A stretch of DNA of 64,000 nucleotides. It comes from Pandoraea bronchicola (GTDB lineage Bacteria; Pseudomonadota; Gammaproteobacteria; Burkholderiales; Burkholderiaceae). Below are positions 8,627-16,896 of this stretch, one piece after another. Both the position numbers and the translations under genes were made by a program. Under the pieces are notes generated by a model. That model ran no database searches. It had not been told where the DNA came from and saw nothing but the letters and a program-made list of their open reading frames with translations. The stretch spans positions 62,001 through 126,000 of the forward strand of contig NZ_CABPST010000006.1 in the NCBI RefSeq assembly GCF_902459805.1, given 5' to 3'. Positions within the stretch are counted from its first letter, which is position 1. Each line of letters starts with the position of its first letter.

Positions 8627-9646
8627 TCAGGCGACGCTGCGGCACTCGGCGGCTTCGCCGTCGGCGTTCTCATCGGGCGTGCGTACCGCAAAGGTCTGTT
8701 TGACGGCGATGCCGTTCTTGATTGCCGTCATCTCGGCGAGAATCGCTACGGCGATCTCTGCGGGCGTTCGGGCGCCGAGGTGCATGCCGACTGGCCCATG
8801 AAGCCGTTCGATTTCCGTCGAACTCAGATCGAAGAGCGACAGCCGCTCGCGGCGTCGCGCGTTGTTCACACGCGAGCCGATCGCGCCGATGTAGAACGCG
8901 GGGGACTTGAGCGCTTCGAGCAGCGCCATGTCGTCGAGCTTCGGGTCGTGCGTGAGCGTGAGCACGGCGCTGTGCGAGTCGAGTTGCAGCCGCACGATCA
9001 GATCGTCTGGCATCTCGCGCGAAAGCTCGGTGCCCGGCACGTGCCATTCGTCGGCATATTCGCCGCGCGGATCGCAGACGATCACGTGATAGTCGAGCGC
9101 ACACGCCATACCCGCGACGTATTTCGAGAGTTGTCCTGCGCCGATCACCACCAGCCGACGGCGCGGGCCATGCGAGGTGATCAGACGGATGCCGTCGAAT
9201 TCGAGCGACGGCGTGTGGTGACCCGGGGCAATGCGTACCGCGCCGGTGGCCATGTCCAGTTCGCGCACGACGAGGCGGAATTGCGCGATGGCCTCGAGCA
9301 GCTCGGGAATGCGCGAGGCATCGCCCAACGGTTCGAGTACCAGTTGCAACGTGCCGCCGCAGGGCAGCCCGAAGCGGTGCGCTTCCTCGGCGCTCACGCC
9401 ATAGCTGGTGAGCTGAGGACGGTTCTGTGGCCAGTCGCCGTCGCGAATGCGGGCGATGAGGTCGTCCTCGACACAGCCGCCCGAAACGGAGCCGACCATA
9501 TGGCCGTCTTCGCGAATCGCGAGCATTGAACCCACGGGACGCGGGGCCGAGCCCCAGGTGCGTACAACAGTGCCCAGCGTGACGAAAAAGCCCGCGCGGG
9601 TCCACTGTACGGCGGACTTCAGCACTTCCAGATCGACACTGTCCAT
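8627..9646 (-). CDS. XdhC/CoxI family protein (molybdoenzyme maturation)
   Basis: 339 residues. The N-terminal XdhC/CoxI domain (GTVVRTWGSAPRPVGSMLAI, then GSVSGGCVEDD) is followed by a C-terminal Rossmann domain (LVVIGAGQLSKYVAGMA, VCDPRGEYADEW, LTHDPKLDD, YIGAIGSRVNNARRRERL). Such proteins bind molybdenum cofactor and hand the sulfurated form to xanthine-dehydrogenase-type enzymes. AAGGA lies 8 nt before the chosen start. No xanthine or CO dehydrogenase structural genes are in the window, so the client enzyme is unknown. The divergent neighbour is CoxG-like, consistent with a molybdoenzyme role. Confidence 0.87.
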   Translation of the reverse strand: MDSVDLEVLKSAVQWTRAGFFVTLGTVVRTWGSAPRPVGSMLAIREDGHMVGSVSGGCVEDDLIARIRDGDWPQNRPQLTSYGVSAEEAHRFGLPCGGTLQLVLEPLGDASRIPELLEAIAQFRLVVRELDMATGAVRIAPGHHTPSLEFDGIRLITSHGPRRRLVVIGAGQLSKYVAGMACALDYHVIVCDPRGEYADEWHVPGTELSREMPDDLIVRLQLDSHSAVLTLTHDPKLDDMALLEALKSPAFYIGAIGSRVNNARRRERLSLFDLSSTEIERLHGPVGMHLGARTPAEIAVAILAEMTAIKNGIAVKQTFAVRTPDENADGEAAECRSVA

Positions 9647-9964
9647 AGCACGGTTCCTTCGCCAATACGCGAGCGGCGGCCGATGGGGCCAAAACACAAA
9701 GCCACCGCCATCCATTCACCGCTCGATGTGATCGGGCGAGTATATCGCGCCTTGGCTTGCGCTGTATTTGCGCCGATACTCCGCCCATGTGTGCGGTGCG
9801 TAGCCCCGACACGGTCTTCCCGTGAGCCAGGCGCGCGGCGGACGCACTGTCGCAGCCGTGATCGGATGCGGGGTAACTCGTGTCACAATACTTCGAGGTT
9901 CGAGGTAACGCCGCAACACTCACGCAACACCAACGAGTTGCCACATCGCGTTTGGGGAGGGGCA
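9647..9964. other. Intergenic region between divergent xdhC-like and coxG-like genes
   Basis: 318 bp without a convincing ORF. It should hold both promoters. A short direct repeat of TCGAGGT/TCGAGGTAA type is seen near 9893-9907. No clear operator palindrome or terminator was found. Confidence 0.5.
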
Positions 9965-10582
9965 ATGGAACTGCAGAACAGCCGGCAGTTGCCGGTGGCG
10001 CGAGACGTCGCGTGGATCGCACTGAACGACCCGGGCGTCTTGAGCGGGTGTATTCCGGGCTGCGAATCGCTCGAGCGCATCGACGACACGACGTGGACGA
10101 TCGTCATCGCCGCCTCGTTAGGCCCGGTGAGCGGACGTTGGACCGGCCGTATCACGCTCTCCGATGTGGTGGCGCCAATCTCATACACATTGAATTTCGA
10201 CGGACTGGGCTCGTCGGCCGGGCACACGCGCGGCAAGGCGGCGGTGACATTGCAATCACAAGGACCGATGAACACATTGCTGACGTATCACCTGAAGGCG
10301 CAGTTCGGCGTTGAGTCCGCCCATCTGGACACGCCCCCGGTCGAAAGCGAAGCCCGCAAGCTAGCAGACGAGTTCTTCAGGCGCCTGACGGCCGCCATCG
10401 CCCCGCACCATCAACTCAACGACCCGGTGGCCGCCGATGCCGAAGTGGCCGCCGCACTCGCGTCGCAAGCCGGCATGAGCGATATGTCTTCCGCGCGCAG
10501 GAAAATGGCGCGCTGGTGGCCCTGGGCGGCGGCGGTGCTCGTGCTGATTCTGATCGTGTTGTGGGGCAACCATGCCGGTTGA
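9965..10582 (+). CDS. CoxG-type SRPBCC-fold membrane-anchored protein
   Basis: 205 residues. The N-terminal start (MELQNSRQLPVARDVAWIAL), the 'LNDPGVLSGCIPGCESLE' stretch and the STHDT-like core are diagnostic of the CoxG/carbon monoxide dehydrogenase subunit G (SRPBCC) family. A single C-terminal transmembrane helix (WPWAAAVLVLILIVLWG) anchors it to the membrane. CoxG recruits CO dehydrogenase to the membrane in Oligotropha; here no cox structural genes are adjacent. The start has a GGGAGGGG site 2-8 nt upstream. The stop overlaps the next gene by 11 nt. Confidence 0.85.
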   Translation: MELQNSRQLPVARDVAWIALNDPGVLSGCIPGCESLERIDDTTWTIVIAASLGPVSGRWTGRITLSDVVAPISYTLNFDGLGSSAGHTRGKAAVTLQSQGPMNTLLTYHLKAQFGVESAHLDTPPVESEARKLADEFFRRLTAAIAPHHQLNDPVAADAEVAAALASQAGMSDMSSARRKMARWWPWAAAVLVLILIVLWGNHAG

Positions 10583-11117
10583 GCGTCGTGAGGGGAAAGC
10601 GGGCGGTGCAGGCGAGCCGGAACGTGCGGGCAACGCGGATGTCGGCTCCGCCAACGGCGCCCATGACGCTGAGGCGCTTGCGCGCGAGTTGCTGGCAGCG
10701 GCCGAAGCGCTGGAAGCGGCAAGCAAGACGGCGGCACCTGCCGGCATGGCGAGCTACGACCTGCGGGTGCGCATTCGCGATGGCGACACGCCCGTGTTTG
10801 GACCCGGACGTCTGACGCTGCTGCGCGCCATCGAAGCGACGGGGTCGATTTCTGCGGCAGCCCGGCGCATGGGCATGTCATACCGGCGGGCATGGTTGCT
10901 CGTCGAAGCGATGAACCATGAATTCCGCGAGCCGCTCGTCAGCCGGCATATCGGCGGCGTATCCGGTGGGGGTGCGCAGCTCACGCCGTTCGCGCAGAAC
11001 CTCACGGCGCACTACGACACCCTCATCAAGGAAATCCGCTCGCTGCTCGACGCCCATGTGCCAACCTTCGATGCCTATCTCAAAGGCGGCAAGGCTGTCG
11101 ACCCGGACGAGGTGTAA
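10572..11117 (+). CDS. ModE-type winged-helix transcriptional regulator
   Basis: 181 residues. The C-terminal two thirds is a ModE/LysR-type HTH: GPGRLTLLRAIEATGSISAA, ARRMGMSYRRAWLLVEAMN and a wing ending GGGAQLTPFAQNL. There is no C-terminal Mop/TOBE domain, so it is a short, molybdate-binding-less ModE relative. The N-terminal ~55 residues are Ala/Glu-rich and of unknown role. I kept the upstream ATG because GGGG lies 5 nt before it and it overlaps coxG (coupling); an internal ATG at 10746 has no site. It could bind the ModE-like palindrome in front of modA (inference). Confidence 0.85.
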   Translation: MPVERREGKAGGAGEPERAGNADVGSANGAHDAEALARELLAAAEALEAASKTAAPAGMASYDLRVRIRDGDTPVFGPGRLTLLRAIEATGSISAAARRMGMSYRRAWLLVEAMNHEFREPLVSRHIGGVSGGGAQLTPFAQNLTAHYDTLIKEIRSLLDAHVPTFDAYLKGGKAVDPDEV

Positions 11118-11121
11118 AAAA

Positions 11122-11140
11122 CGACTTTTAGTCGCTTATT
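11122..11140 (+). terminator. Weak hairpin after the ModE-type gene
   Basis: CGACT-TTT-AGTCG five-bp stem directly after the stop codon, followed by CTTATTT. The small stem and interrupted T-run make it a weak terminator at best. Confidence 0.3.
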
Positions 11141-11245
11141 TCTCCGCCTCGATTATCACGAAAACGTTATTTCTCTGTGAGGACTTCGTCACCGGCCTGA
11201 AGCGACACTGACTCCATCGACGCGAACCCCGCGATGGAGGTCCCC

Positions 11246-11881
11246 ATGCCCACTCTGACGAAGTCCATGCCGCCTGCGGCACAGCCCCCGGTGCGGCCCG
11301 GGCCGGTACAGCCGGGTTGGCTGCGCGTCACCCACTGGCTCAATGTGCTGGCTGTCCTCACGATGGTCACGAGCGGCTGGCGCATCTACAACGCGTCACC
11401 CATCTTCGATTTTCGCTTCCCCAACGAGATCACCCTGGGCGGCTGGCTTGGCGGCGCGCTGCGCTGGCACTTCGCTGCGATGTGGCTGCTGGCGGCCAAC
11501 GGGCTTGTCTATCTGCTGGTCAATCTCCTGAGCGGCCGCATGTCGCGCCGCTTCTTTCCGTTGACGTTGCGCGGCGTGTTGCGCGACGCCTTCGCCGCAC
11601 TGCGCGGCCGTCTCGCACACGATGATCCCCGTCATTACAACCAGGTGCAGCGCGCGGCGTATTTGTTCGCGGTGCTCGACCTCGTACTGCTCGTCGCGTC
11701 GGGGCTTGCGGTCTGGAAGCCCGTGCAACTCGGCTGGCTCTGCACGCTGTTCGGCGGATTTCAGGGCGCGCGCCTGGTGCACTTCGTGGCGATGGCGGGC
11801 CTCGTCGCGTTCGTCGCCGTCCATATTGCGATGGTGGCGCTGGTGCCTCGCACCCTGCGCACGATGATCACCGGACGCTGA
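11246..11881 (+). CDS. Membrane cytochrome b (b561/thiosulfate-reductase type) subunit
   Basis: 211 residues with four or five transmembrane helices. It begins with RVTHWLNVLAVLTMVTSGWR, whose His is a likely haem ligand, and has further His in helices RWHFAAMWLLAANGLVYLL and VHFVAMAGLVAFVAVHIAMV. GGAGG sits 5 nt before the second ATG, which I chose over the one at 11234. It is the probable quinone-linked electron partner of the molybdoenzyme encoded 26 nt downstream, analogous in role to MsrQ or the cyt b of thiosulfate reductases (inference). Confidence 0.85.
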   Translation: MPTLTKSMPPAAQPPVRPGPVQPGWLRVTHWLNVLAVLTMVTSGWRIYNASPIFDFRFPNEITLGGWLGGALRWHFAAMWLLAANGLVYLLVNLLSGRMSRRFFPLTLRGVLRDAFAALRGRLAHDDPRHYNQVQRAAYLFAVLDLVLLVASGLAVWKPVQLGWLCTLFGGFQGARLVHFVAMAGLVAFVAVHIAMVALVPRTLRTMITGR

Positions 11882-11907
11882 GCGCGCCCCGCTACGAGAG
11901 AACTGCC

Positions 11908-12726
11908 ATGACCCTCGAACGAAAGCCTCGCAACCTTCCACCGAGCGCGCCGGTCGTGCGCGACGGCGAAGCGATTCTCCACGAAGCGCGTGCGCTGATC
12001 GCGCGCCGGGTGGCCGAACCTTCTCGCAGAGCGTTCCTGACACGCACGTTATCGCTGGGTGGCGTGGCATTGCTCTCGGGTTGCTCGCTCGACGACAACG
12101 CTGGTGTGTCGTCTGCGCTCGACACGATGTCGCGCTGGAACGACCGCGTGCAGGCCGCCCTGTTTCGTCAGGATGTGCTGGCCCCGACATTCCCGGCGTC
12201 GCGCATCACGCGTCCGTTCCCGTTCAATGCGTTCTATTCGATGGACGAAGCGCCGGTGGTCGAAGAGGCCGATTACCAGTTGGAGCTGTCCGGACTGATT
12301 GCGGACAAGGCCCCGTGGCGTCTCGACGCACTACGCAATTTCGCCAGCCCGCGTGCGGCGGAGCAGATCACCCGTCACGTGTGCGTGGAGGGGTGGAGCG
12401 CCATCGGCCGCTGGGGAGGGGTGACGTTCTCCGACTTCCTCCGGCGCATCGGGGCCGACACAACGGCGCGCTACGTCGGCTTCAAATGCGCGGACGACTA
12501 CTACACGAGCATCGACATGCCGACGGCGCTGCATCCGCAGACGTTGCTTGCCCTCACCTACGACGGACAGACGTTGCCGAGGCAGTACGGCTTCCCGATG
12601 AAGCTGCGTATTCCGACGAAGCTCGGCTACAAGAATCCCAAACATATCCGCGCGATATTCGTGACCAACACGTATCCGGGCGGGTACTGGGAGGACCAGG
12701 GCTATAACTGGTTCGGCGGCAGTTGA
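11908..12726 (+). CDS. Molybdopterin-dependent oxidoreductase, sulfite-oxidase/MsrP fold, Tat-exported
   Basis: 272 residues. A twin-arginine motif (SRRAFL, residues 39-44) precedes a hydrophobic segment ending LLSGC (Cys59), so it may be a Tat-exported lipoprotein. The catalytic domain has the molybdenum-ligating Cys159 in RHVCVEGWSAIGRWGGV and the conserved FVTNTYPGGYWEDQGYNW end. The substrate is unknown; the family includes MsrP (methionine sulfoxide) and sulfite oxidases. The upstream cytochrome b is its likely electron carrier partner. The first 38 residues before the Tat motif are unusually long. Start ATG has GAGAG upstream. Confidence 0.88.
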   Translation: MTLERKPRNLPPSAPVVRDGEAILHEARALIARRVAEPSRRAFLTRTLSLGGVALLSGCSLDDNAGVSSALDTMSRWNDRVQAALFRQDVLAPTFPASRITRPFPFNAFYSMDEAPVVEEADYQLELSGLIADKAPWRLDALRNFASPRAAEQITRHVCVEGWSAIGRWGGVTFSDFLRRIGADTTARYVGFKCADDYYTSIDMPTALHPQTLLALTYDGQTLPRQYGFPMKLRIPTKLGYKNPKHIRAIFVTNTYPGGYWEDQGYNWFGGS

Positions 12727-12807
12727 CGTCACCGCGCAACTGCCCGATTCACGGAGCGCTTGCATGGCGTTCCGGCAGGACTCACTCACTCTTGGAGGAT
12801 TACGGCA

Positions 12808-13095
12808 ATGAAGATGCGATATCTGGCGGTAATGGCGTTGGGACTGGCACTCGGCACCGGCGCGGCGTTGGCGCAGGACGCGATGAGCAAGGGCGACGCG
12901 ATGTCGAAGAGCGGCGCAATGAGTAAAGACAACGCCATGAGCAAGGACATGGACAAGAGCGGGAAGATGTCCAAGGGCGACGCGATGGGCAAGCACGACG
13001 CGATGTCGAAAGGCGACGCGATGGGCAAGGGCGATGCCATGGGCAAGAAGGGCGATGGCATGTCGAAGGGCGACGCCATGGGCAAGAGCCAGTAA
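12808..13095 (+). CDS. Secreted MXKDX-type pentapeptide-repeat protein
   Basis: 95 residues: signal peptide (MKMRYLAVMALGLALGTGAA, cut after LA) followed almost entirely by degenerate repeats of the type AMSKGD / AMGKGD, about a dozen units rich in Met, Lys, Gly and Asp. This matches the small 'pentapeptide MXKDX repeat' family of betaproteobacteria, whose function is not established; Met-rich repeats suggest metal binding or redox buffering (inference). GGAGG lies 9 nt upstream. It sits between a molybdoenzyme operon and modABC and ends at a strong terminator. Confidence 0.85.
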   Translation: MKMRYLAVMALGLALGTGAALAQDAMSKGDAMSKSGAMSKDNAMSKDMDKSGKMSKGDAMGKHDAMSKGDAMGKGDAMGKKGDGMSKGDAMGKSQ

Positions 13096-13126
13096 GCGGG
13101 GCGGCCTGAAGGGGTGGCCTGAAGCA

Positions 13127-13170
13127 ACAAGGCGTCACAGCGGATCGCTGGTGTGACGCCTTGTTTTTTT
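13127..13170 (+). terminator. Rho-independent terminator between convergent genes
   Basis: 13-bp perfect stem (arms 13127-13139 and 13152-13164, core AAGGCGTCACA) followed by a run of T to 13170. It ends the MXKDX gene and lies just before the convergent modC stop. Confidence 0.9.
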
Positions 13171-13179
13171 GCTGACGCG

Positions 13180-14286
13180 TCAGCGAGTCAGTGCGACCGA
13201 TTTGACGAGCAGATACACTTCGCGGCCCGTGACCAGTTGCAGTTGATCGGCGGAGAAACGGGTGATGCGTGCGCGCAGCACGGTGCCCGCGCAATCGCCG
13301 AGAAGCGTGGCGCCGACTTCCACCGAGTCGCCCAGATCGCGCAATGTCGTCACACGTGCAGACAGCACGTTCAGCACGCTGGTATCGACGGGCGGCGCCG
13401 TGGCCACGGCAACGTCGCGCTCGCGCACGAGAATGCGGCAGGCATCGCCCGGTTCGCCGCTCGCACGCGGCACACGCAGCCGGATCGCGTCGCTGCCGTT
13501 CACGGCAAGCTCGGTCAACCCGTACTTTGCGTCGTGCGCGACGATGCGCGTCTCCAGCAGGGTGCCCGGGGCTTCGGCGGCGCCGTCGAACGCGTCGCGA
13601 TGCCTATTGAGCACGTCGGCCGGTGCGCCTTGCGAGATCGTGCGGCCGTCCTTGAACAGCACCACCTGATCGGCCAGCCGCATCACTTCGTCGAGCGAAT
13701 GCGTGACGTAGAGCACGGGCAGCTTCAACTCGTGGCGAATGCGGTTCAGATAGTCGAGCACCTCAAGACGCCGCGAGTGATCGAGCGAGGCGAGCGGCTC
13801 GTCCATGAGCAGCATGCGCGGGCATGACAGCAGTGCGCGACCGATCCCCACACGCTGCTTCTCACCGCCTGACAGGGCGCCGGGACGGCGTCCCAGCAAG
13901 TGCCCCAGATTCAGCACCTCGACCACGTGCTCCAGCGCGATCGCGCCAGTGCCTGCGGCGGTCACATCGCGGCGTCGCAACCAGCGGCCGAAGAGCAGGT
14001 TCTGACGCACCGTCAGATGCGGCAACAGGCGTGCATCCTGAAACACGTAGCCGATGCGGCGGCGCCACGTCGGCAGGGCAACGCCTGCGGCACTGTCGAA
14101 GAGGATGTCGTCGCCCACGACGATGCGTCCCGCATCGGGCTTGAGCAGGCCGGATACCGCATTGACGACGGTACTCTTGCCGCTGCCCGACGGCCCGAAC
14201 AATGCGGTCACGCCCATGCCGGCGGCGAACTCGGCGTCGAGCCTGAAGTCGCCGAACGAGTGCTGGAGACGAACCTCAACCGTCAT
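13180..14286 (-). CDS. modC: Molybdate ABC transporter ATP-binding protein
   Basis: 368 residues. ABC ATPase with Walker A GPSGSGKS, signature LSGGEKQR, Walker B LLMDEP and switch His (YVTHSLDE), followed by a C-terminal Mop/TOBE molybdate-binding domain (VLNVLSARVTTL through LVTGREVYLLVKSVAL). The length with TOBE fits ModC. Its start overlaps the end of modB by 11 nt. It powers molybdate import with ModA and ModB, supplying the molybdoenzymes encoded nearby. Confidence 0.95.
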   Translation of the reverse strand: MTVEVRLQHSFGDFRLDAEFAAGMGVTALFGPSGSGKSTVVNAVSGLLKPDAGRIVVGDDILFDSAAGVALPTWRRRIGYVFQDARLLPHLTVRQNLLFGRWLRRRDVTAAGTGAIALEHVVEVLNLGHLLGRRPGALSGGEKQRVGIGRALLSCPRMLLMDEPLASLDHSRRLEVLDYLNRIRHELKLPVLYVTHSLDEVMRLADQVVLFKDGRTISQGAPADVLNRHRDAFDGAAEAPGTLLETRIVAHDAKYGLTELAVNGSDAIRLRVPRASGEPGDACRILVRERDVAVATAPPVDTSVLNVLSARVTTLRDLGDSVEVGATLLGDCAGTVLRARITRFSADQLQLVTGREVYLLVKSVALTR

Positions 14287-14980
14287 AGCCGAGCGCCTTG
14301 CGATTACCGAAGCGGATCAGCACCTCGGAGAAGATGAGCGTCGCCACGGCCAGCACGACCGAGATCGCGCACAAACGCCAGACCATTGCGTCGCCGTCGG
14401 GTACCTGCGTGGCCGTGTAGATCGCCAGCGGCAGTGTCTGCGTCTGTCCGGGAATATTCGAGACGAACGTGATGGTCGCGCCGAATTCGCCGAGCGCACG
14501 GGCGAAGGCGAGCACGAAGCCGTGCAGCACGCCGGTAGCACTGAGTGGCAACGTTACGGTGAGGAAGGTGAGCCACGGGCCGGCACCGAGCGTTTGCGCT
14601 GCCTGCTCGAGCTTGGTGTCGGACGATTCGAGCGCTTGCCGGATCGCCCGCACGAGCAATGGGAAACCCATCACGCCAGCGGCGAGCGCCGCGCCTGTCC
14701 AGCGAAACGCGAAAGTGAAATTGAACCACTCGCGCAGCAGCTTGCCGATCGCGCCCTGTGCCCCGAACAACACAAGCAGCGCGAAGCCGACGACCACCGG
14801 TGGCAGCACAAGCGGCAAATGCAGGATGGCATCGAGCAACGCCTTGCCGGGGAAGTGCCGGCGAGCGAGCAGCCAGGCGGCGGCATAGGCAAAGGGCAGG
14901 CTGCACAGCGTGCCCCACAAGCCAATGCGCAGGCTGAGTTCGACGATGCCCCATTCTTCCGGGCTGAGACGCATGAACAT
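14276..14980 (-). CDS. modB: Molybdate ABC transporter permease
   Basis: 234 residues with five or six transmembrane helices and the permease EAA loop (EQAAQTLGAGPWLTFLTVTL). The FARALGEFGATITFVSNIPG segment is characteristic of ModB. The start is MFMRLSPEEW; ATG at 14974 is an alternative since no clear ribosome site favours either. Six nt separate it from modA. Confidence 0.95.
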   Translation of the reverse strand: MFMRLSPEEWGIVELSLRIGLWGTLCSLPFAYAAAWLLARRHFPGKALLDAILHLPLVLPPVVVGFALLVLFGAQGAIGKLLREWFNFTFAFRWTGAALAAGVMGFPLLVRAIRQALESSDTKLEQAAQTLGAGPWLTFLTVTLPLSATGVLHGFVLAFARALGEFGATITFVSNIPGQTQTLPLAIYTATQVPDGDAMVWRLCAISVVLAVATLIFSEVLIRFGNRKALGYDG

Positions 14981-14986
14981 TCGGAG

Positions 14987-15817
14987 TTACGGACGGCTGA
15001 AGCCGAAGCGCTGGAACGTGGCCTGAGCCGTCGGGGTTTGCAGGAATTTGTAGAACGGATCGGCGTCGGCCCGGTTGGCCTGCTTCGTCACGGCGACCGG
15101 GTAGACGATCGGTGCATGGCTGCCTGCCGGGAACGTGCCGGCAATGCGCACGCGCTTCTCGGCGTTGGCGTCGGTCTTGTACACGATGCCGTAAGGCGCT
15201 TCACCGCGTGCCACGAGCAACAGGGCGTTACGCACATTGTCGGCAGCGGCGACCTTGCCTTGCACCTTCGACCAGATGCCGAGCTTCTCGAGCGCAGCCT
15301 TGCCGTAGAGGCCGGCCGGCACGTGGGCAGGATCGCCCATGGCGAGCTTGCCGTTACCGAGCCTGGCGTCGAGGTCGGCGCCCGGCTTCAGATCGATGTC
15401 GCCCGTCGTCGTGGCCGGGGCAATCAGCACCAGCTCATTGCCGAGCAGGTTGCGACGCGTGCTCGTATCGATCAGATCGTGCTTCTGCGCGTAGTCCATC
15501 CAGTCCTGGTCGGCCGAGATGAACACGTCGGCCGGTGCGCCTTTCTCGATCTGGCGGGCCAGCGTCGAACTGGCGCCGTACACGAGCACCGGCTTCTTGC
15601 CGGTTTCCTTGGTGTAAGCGGCGGACAGATCGTCGAGGGCGTCCTTCATGCTGGCGGCGGCGAACACTTGCTGGGCCGCCGCGTGGCCCGCAAACAACAG
15701 GCTTGCGCCGACGGCGGCAACGCTCAGTGCGCGGCGCAACATCGAGCCGGTCTTTTGCGGGGCTTGGGACTTGAGGCTAGCGATAACGACAGCTTTCACG
15801 AATGTGGTCTCCAGCAT
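14987..15817 (-). CDS. modA: Molybdate-binding periplasmic protein
   Basis: 276 residues. After a signal peptide (LRRALSVAAVGASLLFAGHA, cut after AAA) the mature chain starts QVFAAASMKDALDDL and contains YGASSTLARQIEKGAPADVF and GDPAHVPAGLYGKAAL, hallmarks of ModA substrate-binding proteins that chelate molybdate or tungstate. An internal ATG at 15742 would give a normal-length signal peptide; the annotated ATG adds 25 residues. Neither has a good Shine-Dalgarno, so the start is uncertain. First gene of modABC, with a ModE-like site about 105 bp upstream. Confidence 0.93.
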   Translation of the reverse strand: MLETTFVKAVVIASLKSQAPQKTGSMLRRALSVAAVGASLLFAGHAAAQQVFAAASMKDALDDLSAAYTKETGKKPVLVYGASSTLARQIEKGAPADVFISADQDWMDYAQKHDLIDTSTRRNLLGNELVLIAPATTTGDIDLKPGADLDARLGNGKLAMGDPAHVPAGLYGKAALEKLGIWSKVQGKVAAADNVRNALLLVARGEAPYGIVYKTDANAEKRVRIAGTFPAGSHAPIVYPVAVTKQANRADADPFYKFLQTPTAQATFQRFGFSRP

Positions 15818-15920
15818 GGATGGCTAGGTCGGCTCGATGTTCGGCGCAAATCGCCTTGAGCAACCGCTTGGATGCAGTCGGGCAGCGAGGCCGGACTGCC
15901 GGTCACACGGTGCGTGCAAC

Positions 15921-15946
15921 GCGTTGTGTAGGATTATATATAACGC
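15921..15946. promoter_or_regulatory. ModE-like operator upstream of modABC
   Basis: Imperfect 26-bp palindrome with outer arms GCGTT (15921-15925) and AACGC (15942-15946) and an AT-rich right half TATATAACG. Half-site and spacing (CGTTRTRT, 7 bp, TATATAACG) agree with the ModE box of enteric modA operators. It falls in the 337-bp gap 15818-16154 between modA and acrR, in the right place to repress modABC; the rest of the gap holds only the acrR-side hairpin. Confidence 0.65.
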
Positions 15947-16074
15947 TGCGACGCTGTACAGGTATACGCCGTATCACAGCGTCCGAATGTGATACGGCGC
16001 GGCAACTGCGCGTCGGGAAACAGAAAAATCGGGACGATGTGCGCCAGATCGGGCACGGACGAACCACCAACGAA

Positions 16075-16098
16075 CAAGCGCCCGGTCATGGGCGCTTG
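16075..16098 (-). terminator. Hairpin downstream of the acrR-type gene
   Basis: Perfect 9-bp stem CAAGCGCCC/GGGCGCTTG with a 6-nt loop, about 60 bp after the acrR stop on the minus strand. The T-run after it is interrupted (TTCGTT), so termination is probable, not certain. Confidence 0.5.
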
Positions 16099-16154
16099 CT
16101 AATTAATATATGTAGTAAATCTTGGGGGGCGCATGCGCTGTCTGGCGCGGGGCC

Positions 16155-16820
16155 TCAGGCGGGCGTGGCCTGCGGCGCGTTGCTCCCCGAGCGCAGCATC
16201 GCCGGGCTCGTGCGCAGCATGTCGAAGAAGCCGTCAACCACCGCATCGCACTCCGCACCGAGGTCATAGTCGGGCAGGAACAACCAGTCGGACATCATGC
16301 CGACCACCAGGGCGTGCAGCATGATCGCTGCCCGGCGTGTGTCGAGATTCCGGGGTAACTGATCGCGCTCAATGGCGCGTTCCATGTCCCGCATGATGCG
16401 CTGCTTGCCGTCTACGCGCGCTTCGCGCTGGCGCTCGAGCACGGAAAGCATCTCGTTCGTGTATTCGCACTTGTGAAACAGAATGTCCAGCACGCGGCGG
16501 CGGCGCTCATTGCGTGCGGTCTCCTTGAGCACGAGCTTGCAGATATCGTGCATGCGCTCCATCGGATCGCCGTTCTCAGGCTCGGTGCACACCTCGTCGA
16601 TCATGCGTTCCATCGGCAGACGAATGCGATCCGTCATGGCGTTGAACAGGTCGATCTTGTTCTTAAAGTGCCAGTAAATGGCGCCGCGGGTCAGACCGGC
16701 GGCTTCGGCGATATCGGCTAGCGAGGTGCGTGACACCCCTTTCTGTGCGAACACCGTCTCGGCGGTGTCGAGCAACAGATTGCGGGTCTCGATCGCTTCC
16801 TCTTTGGTTCTGCGGGCCAT
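16155..16820 (-). CDS. acrR: TetR-family repressor of the AcrAB-type efflux operon
   Basis: 221 residues. Starts MARRTKEEAIETRNLLLDTA, then an HTH (GVSRTSLADIAEAAGLTRGA, IYWHFKNKIDLF), matching AcrR/TtgR-class regulators at the N-terminus; the C-terminal ligand domain follows. The upstream in-frame ATG at 16907 lies inside the operator palindrome, so the start at 16820 is preferred. It is divergent from acrA with an AcrR-type palindrome between, so repression of acrAB and of itself with relief by bound drugs is expected. Confidence 0.93.
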   Translation of the reverse strand: MARRTKEEAIETRNLLLDTAETVFAQKGVSRTSLADIAEAAGLTRGAIYWHFKNKIDLFNAMTDRIRLPMERMIDEVCTEPENGDPMERMHDICKLVLKETARNERRRRVLDILFHKCEYTNEMLSVLERQREARVDGKQRIMRDMERAIERDQLPRNLDTRRAAIMLHALVVGMMSDWLFLPDYDLGAECDAVVDGFFDMLRTSPAMLRSGSNAPQATPA

Positions 16821-16896
16821 TGTCGTGTCACGGGGGCGGCGAAGATTTGCGAAATGCGATGTAAACAGCGCCGCACTTTGAGGCGACGCAATGTGA

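Noticed and set aside
14054-15859. 601-residue plus-strand open frame across modABC
   Set aside because: Opposite to well-conserved modA/modB/modC; antisense GC-frame artefact.
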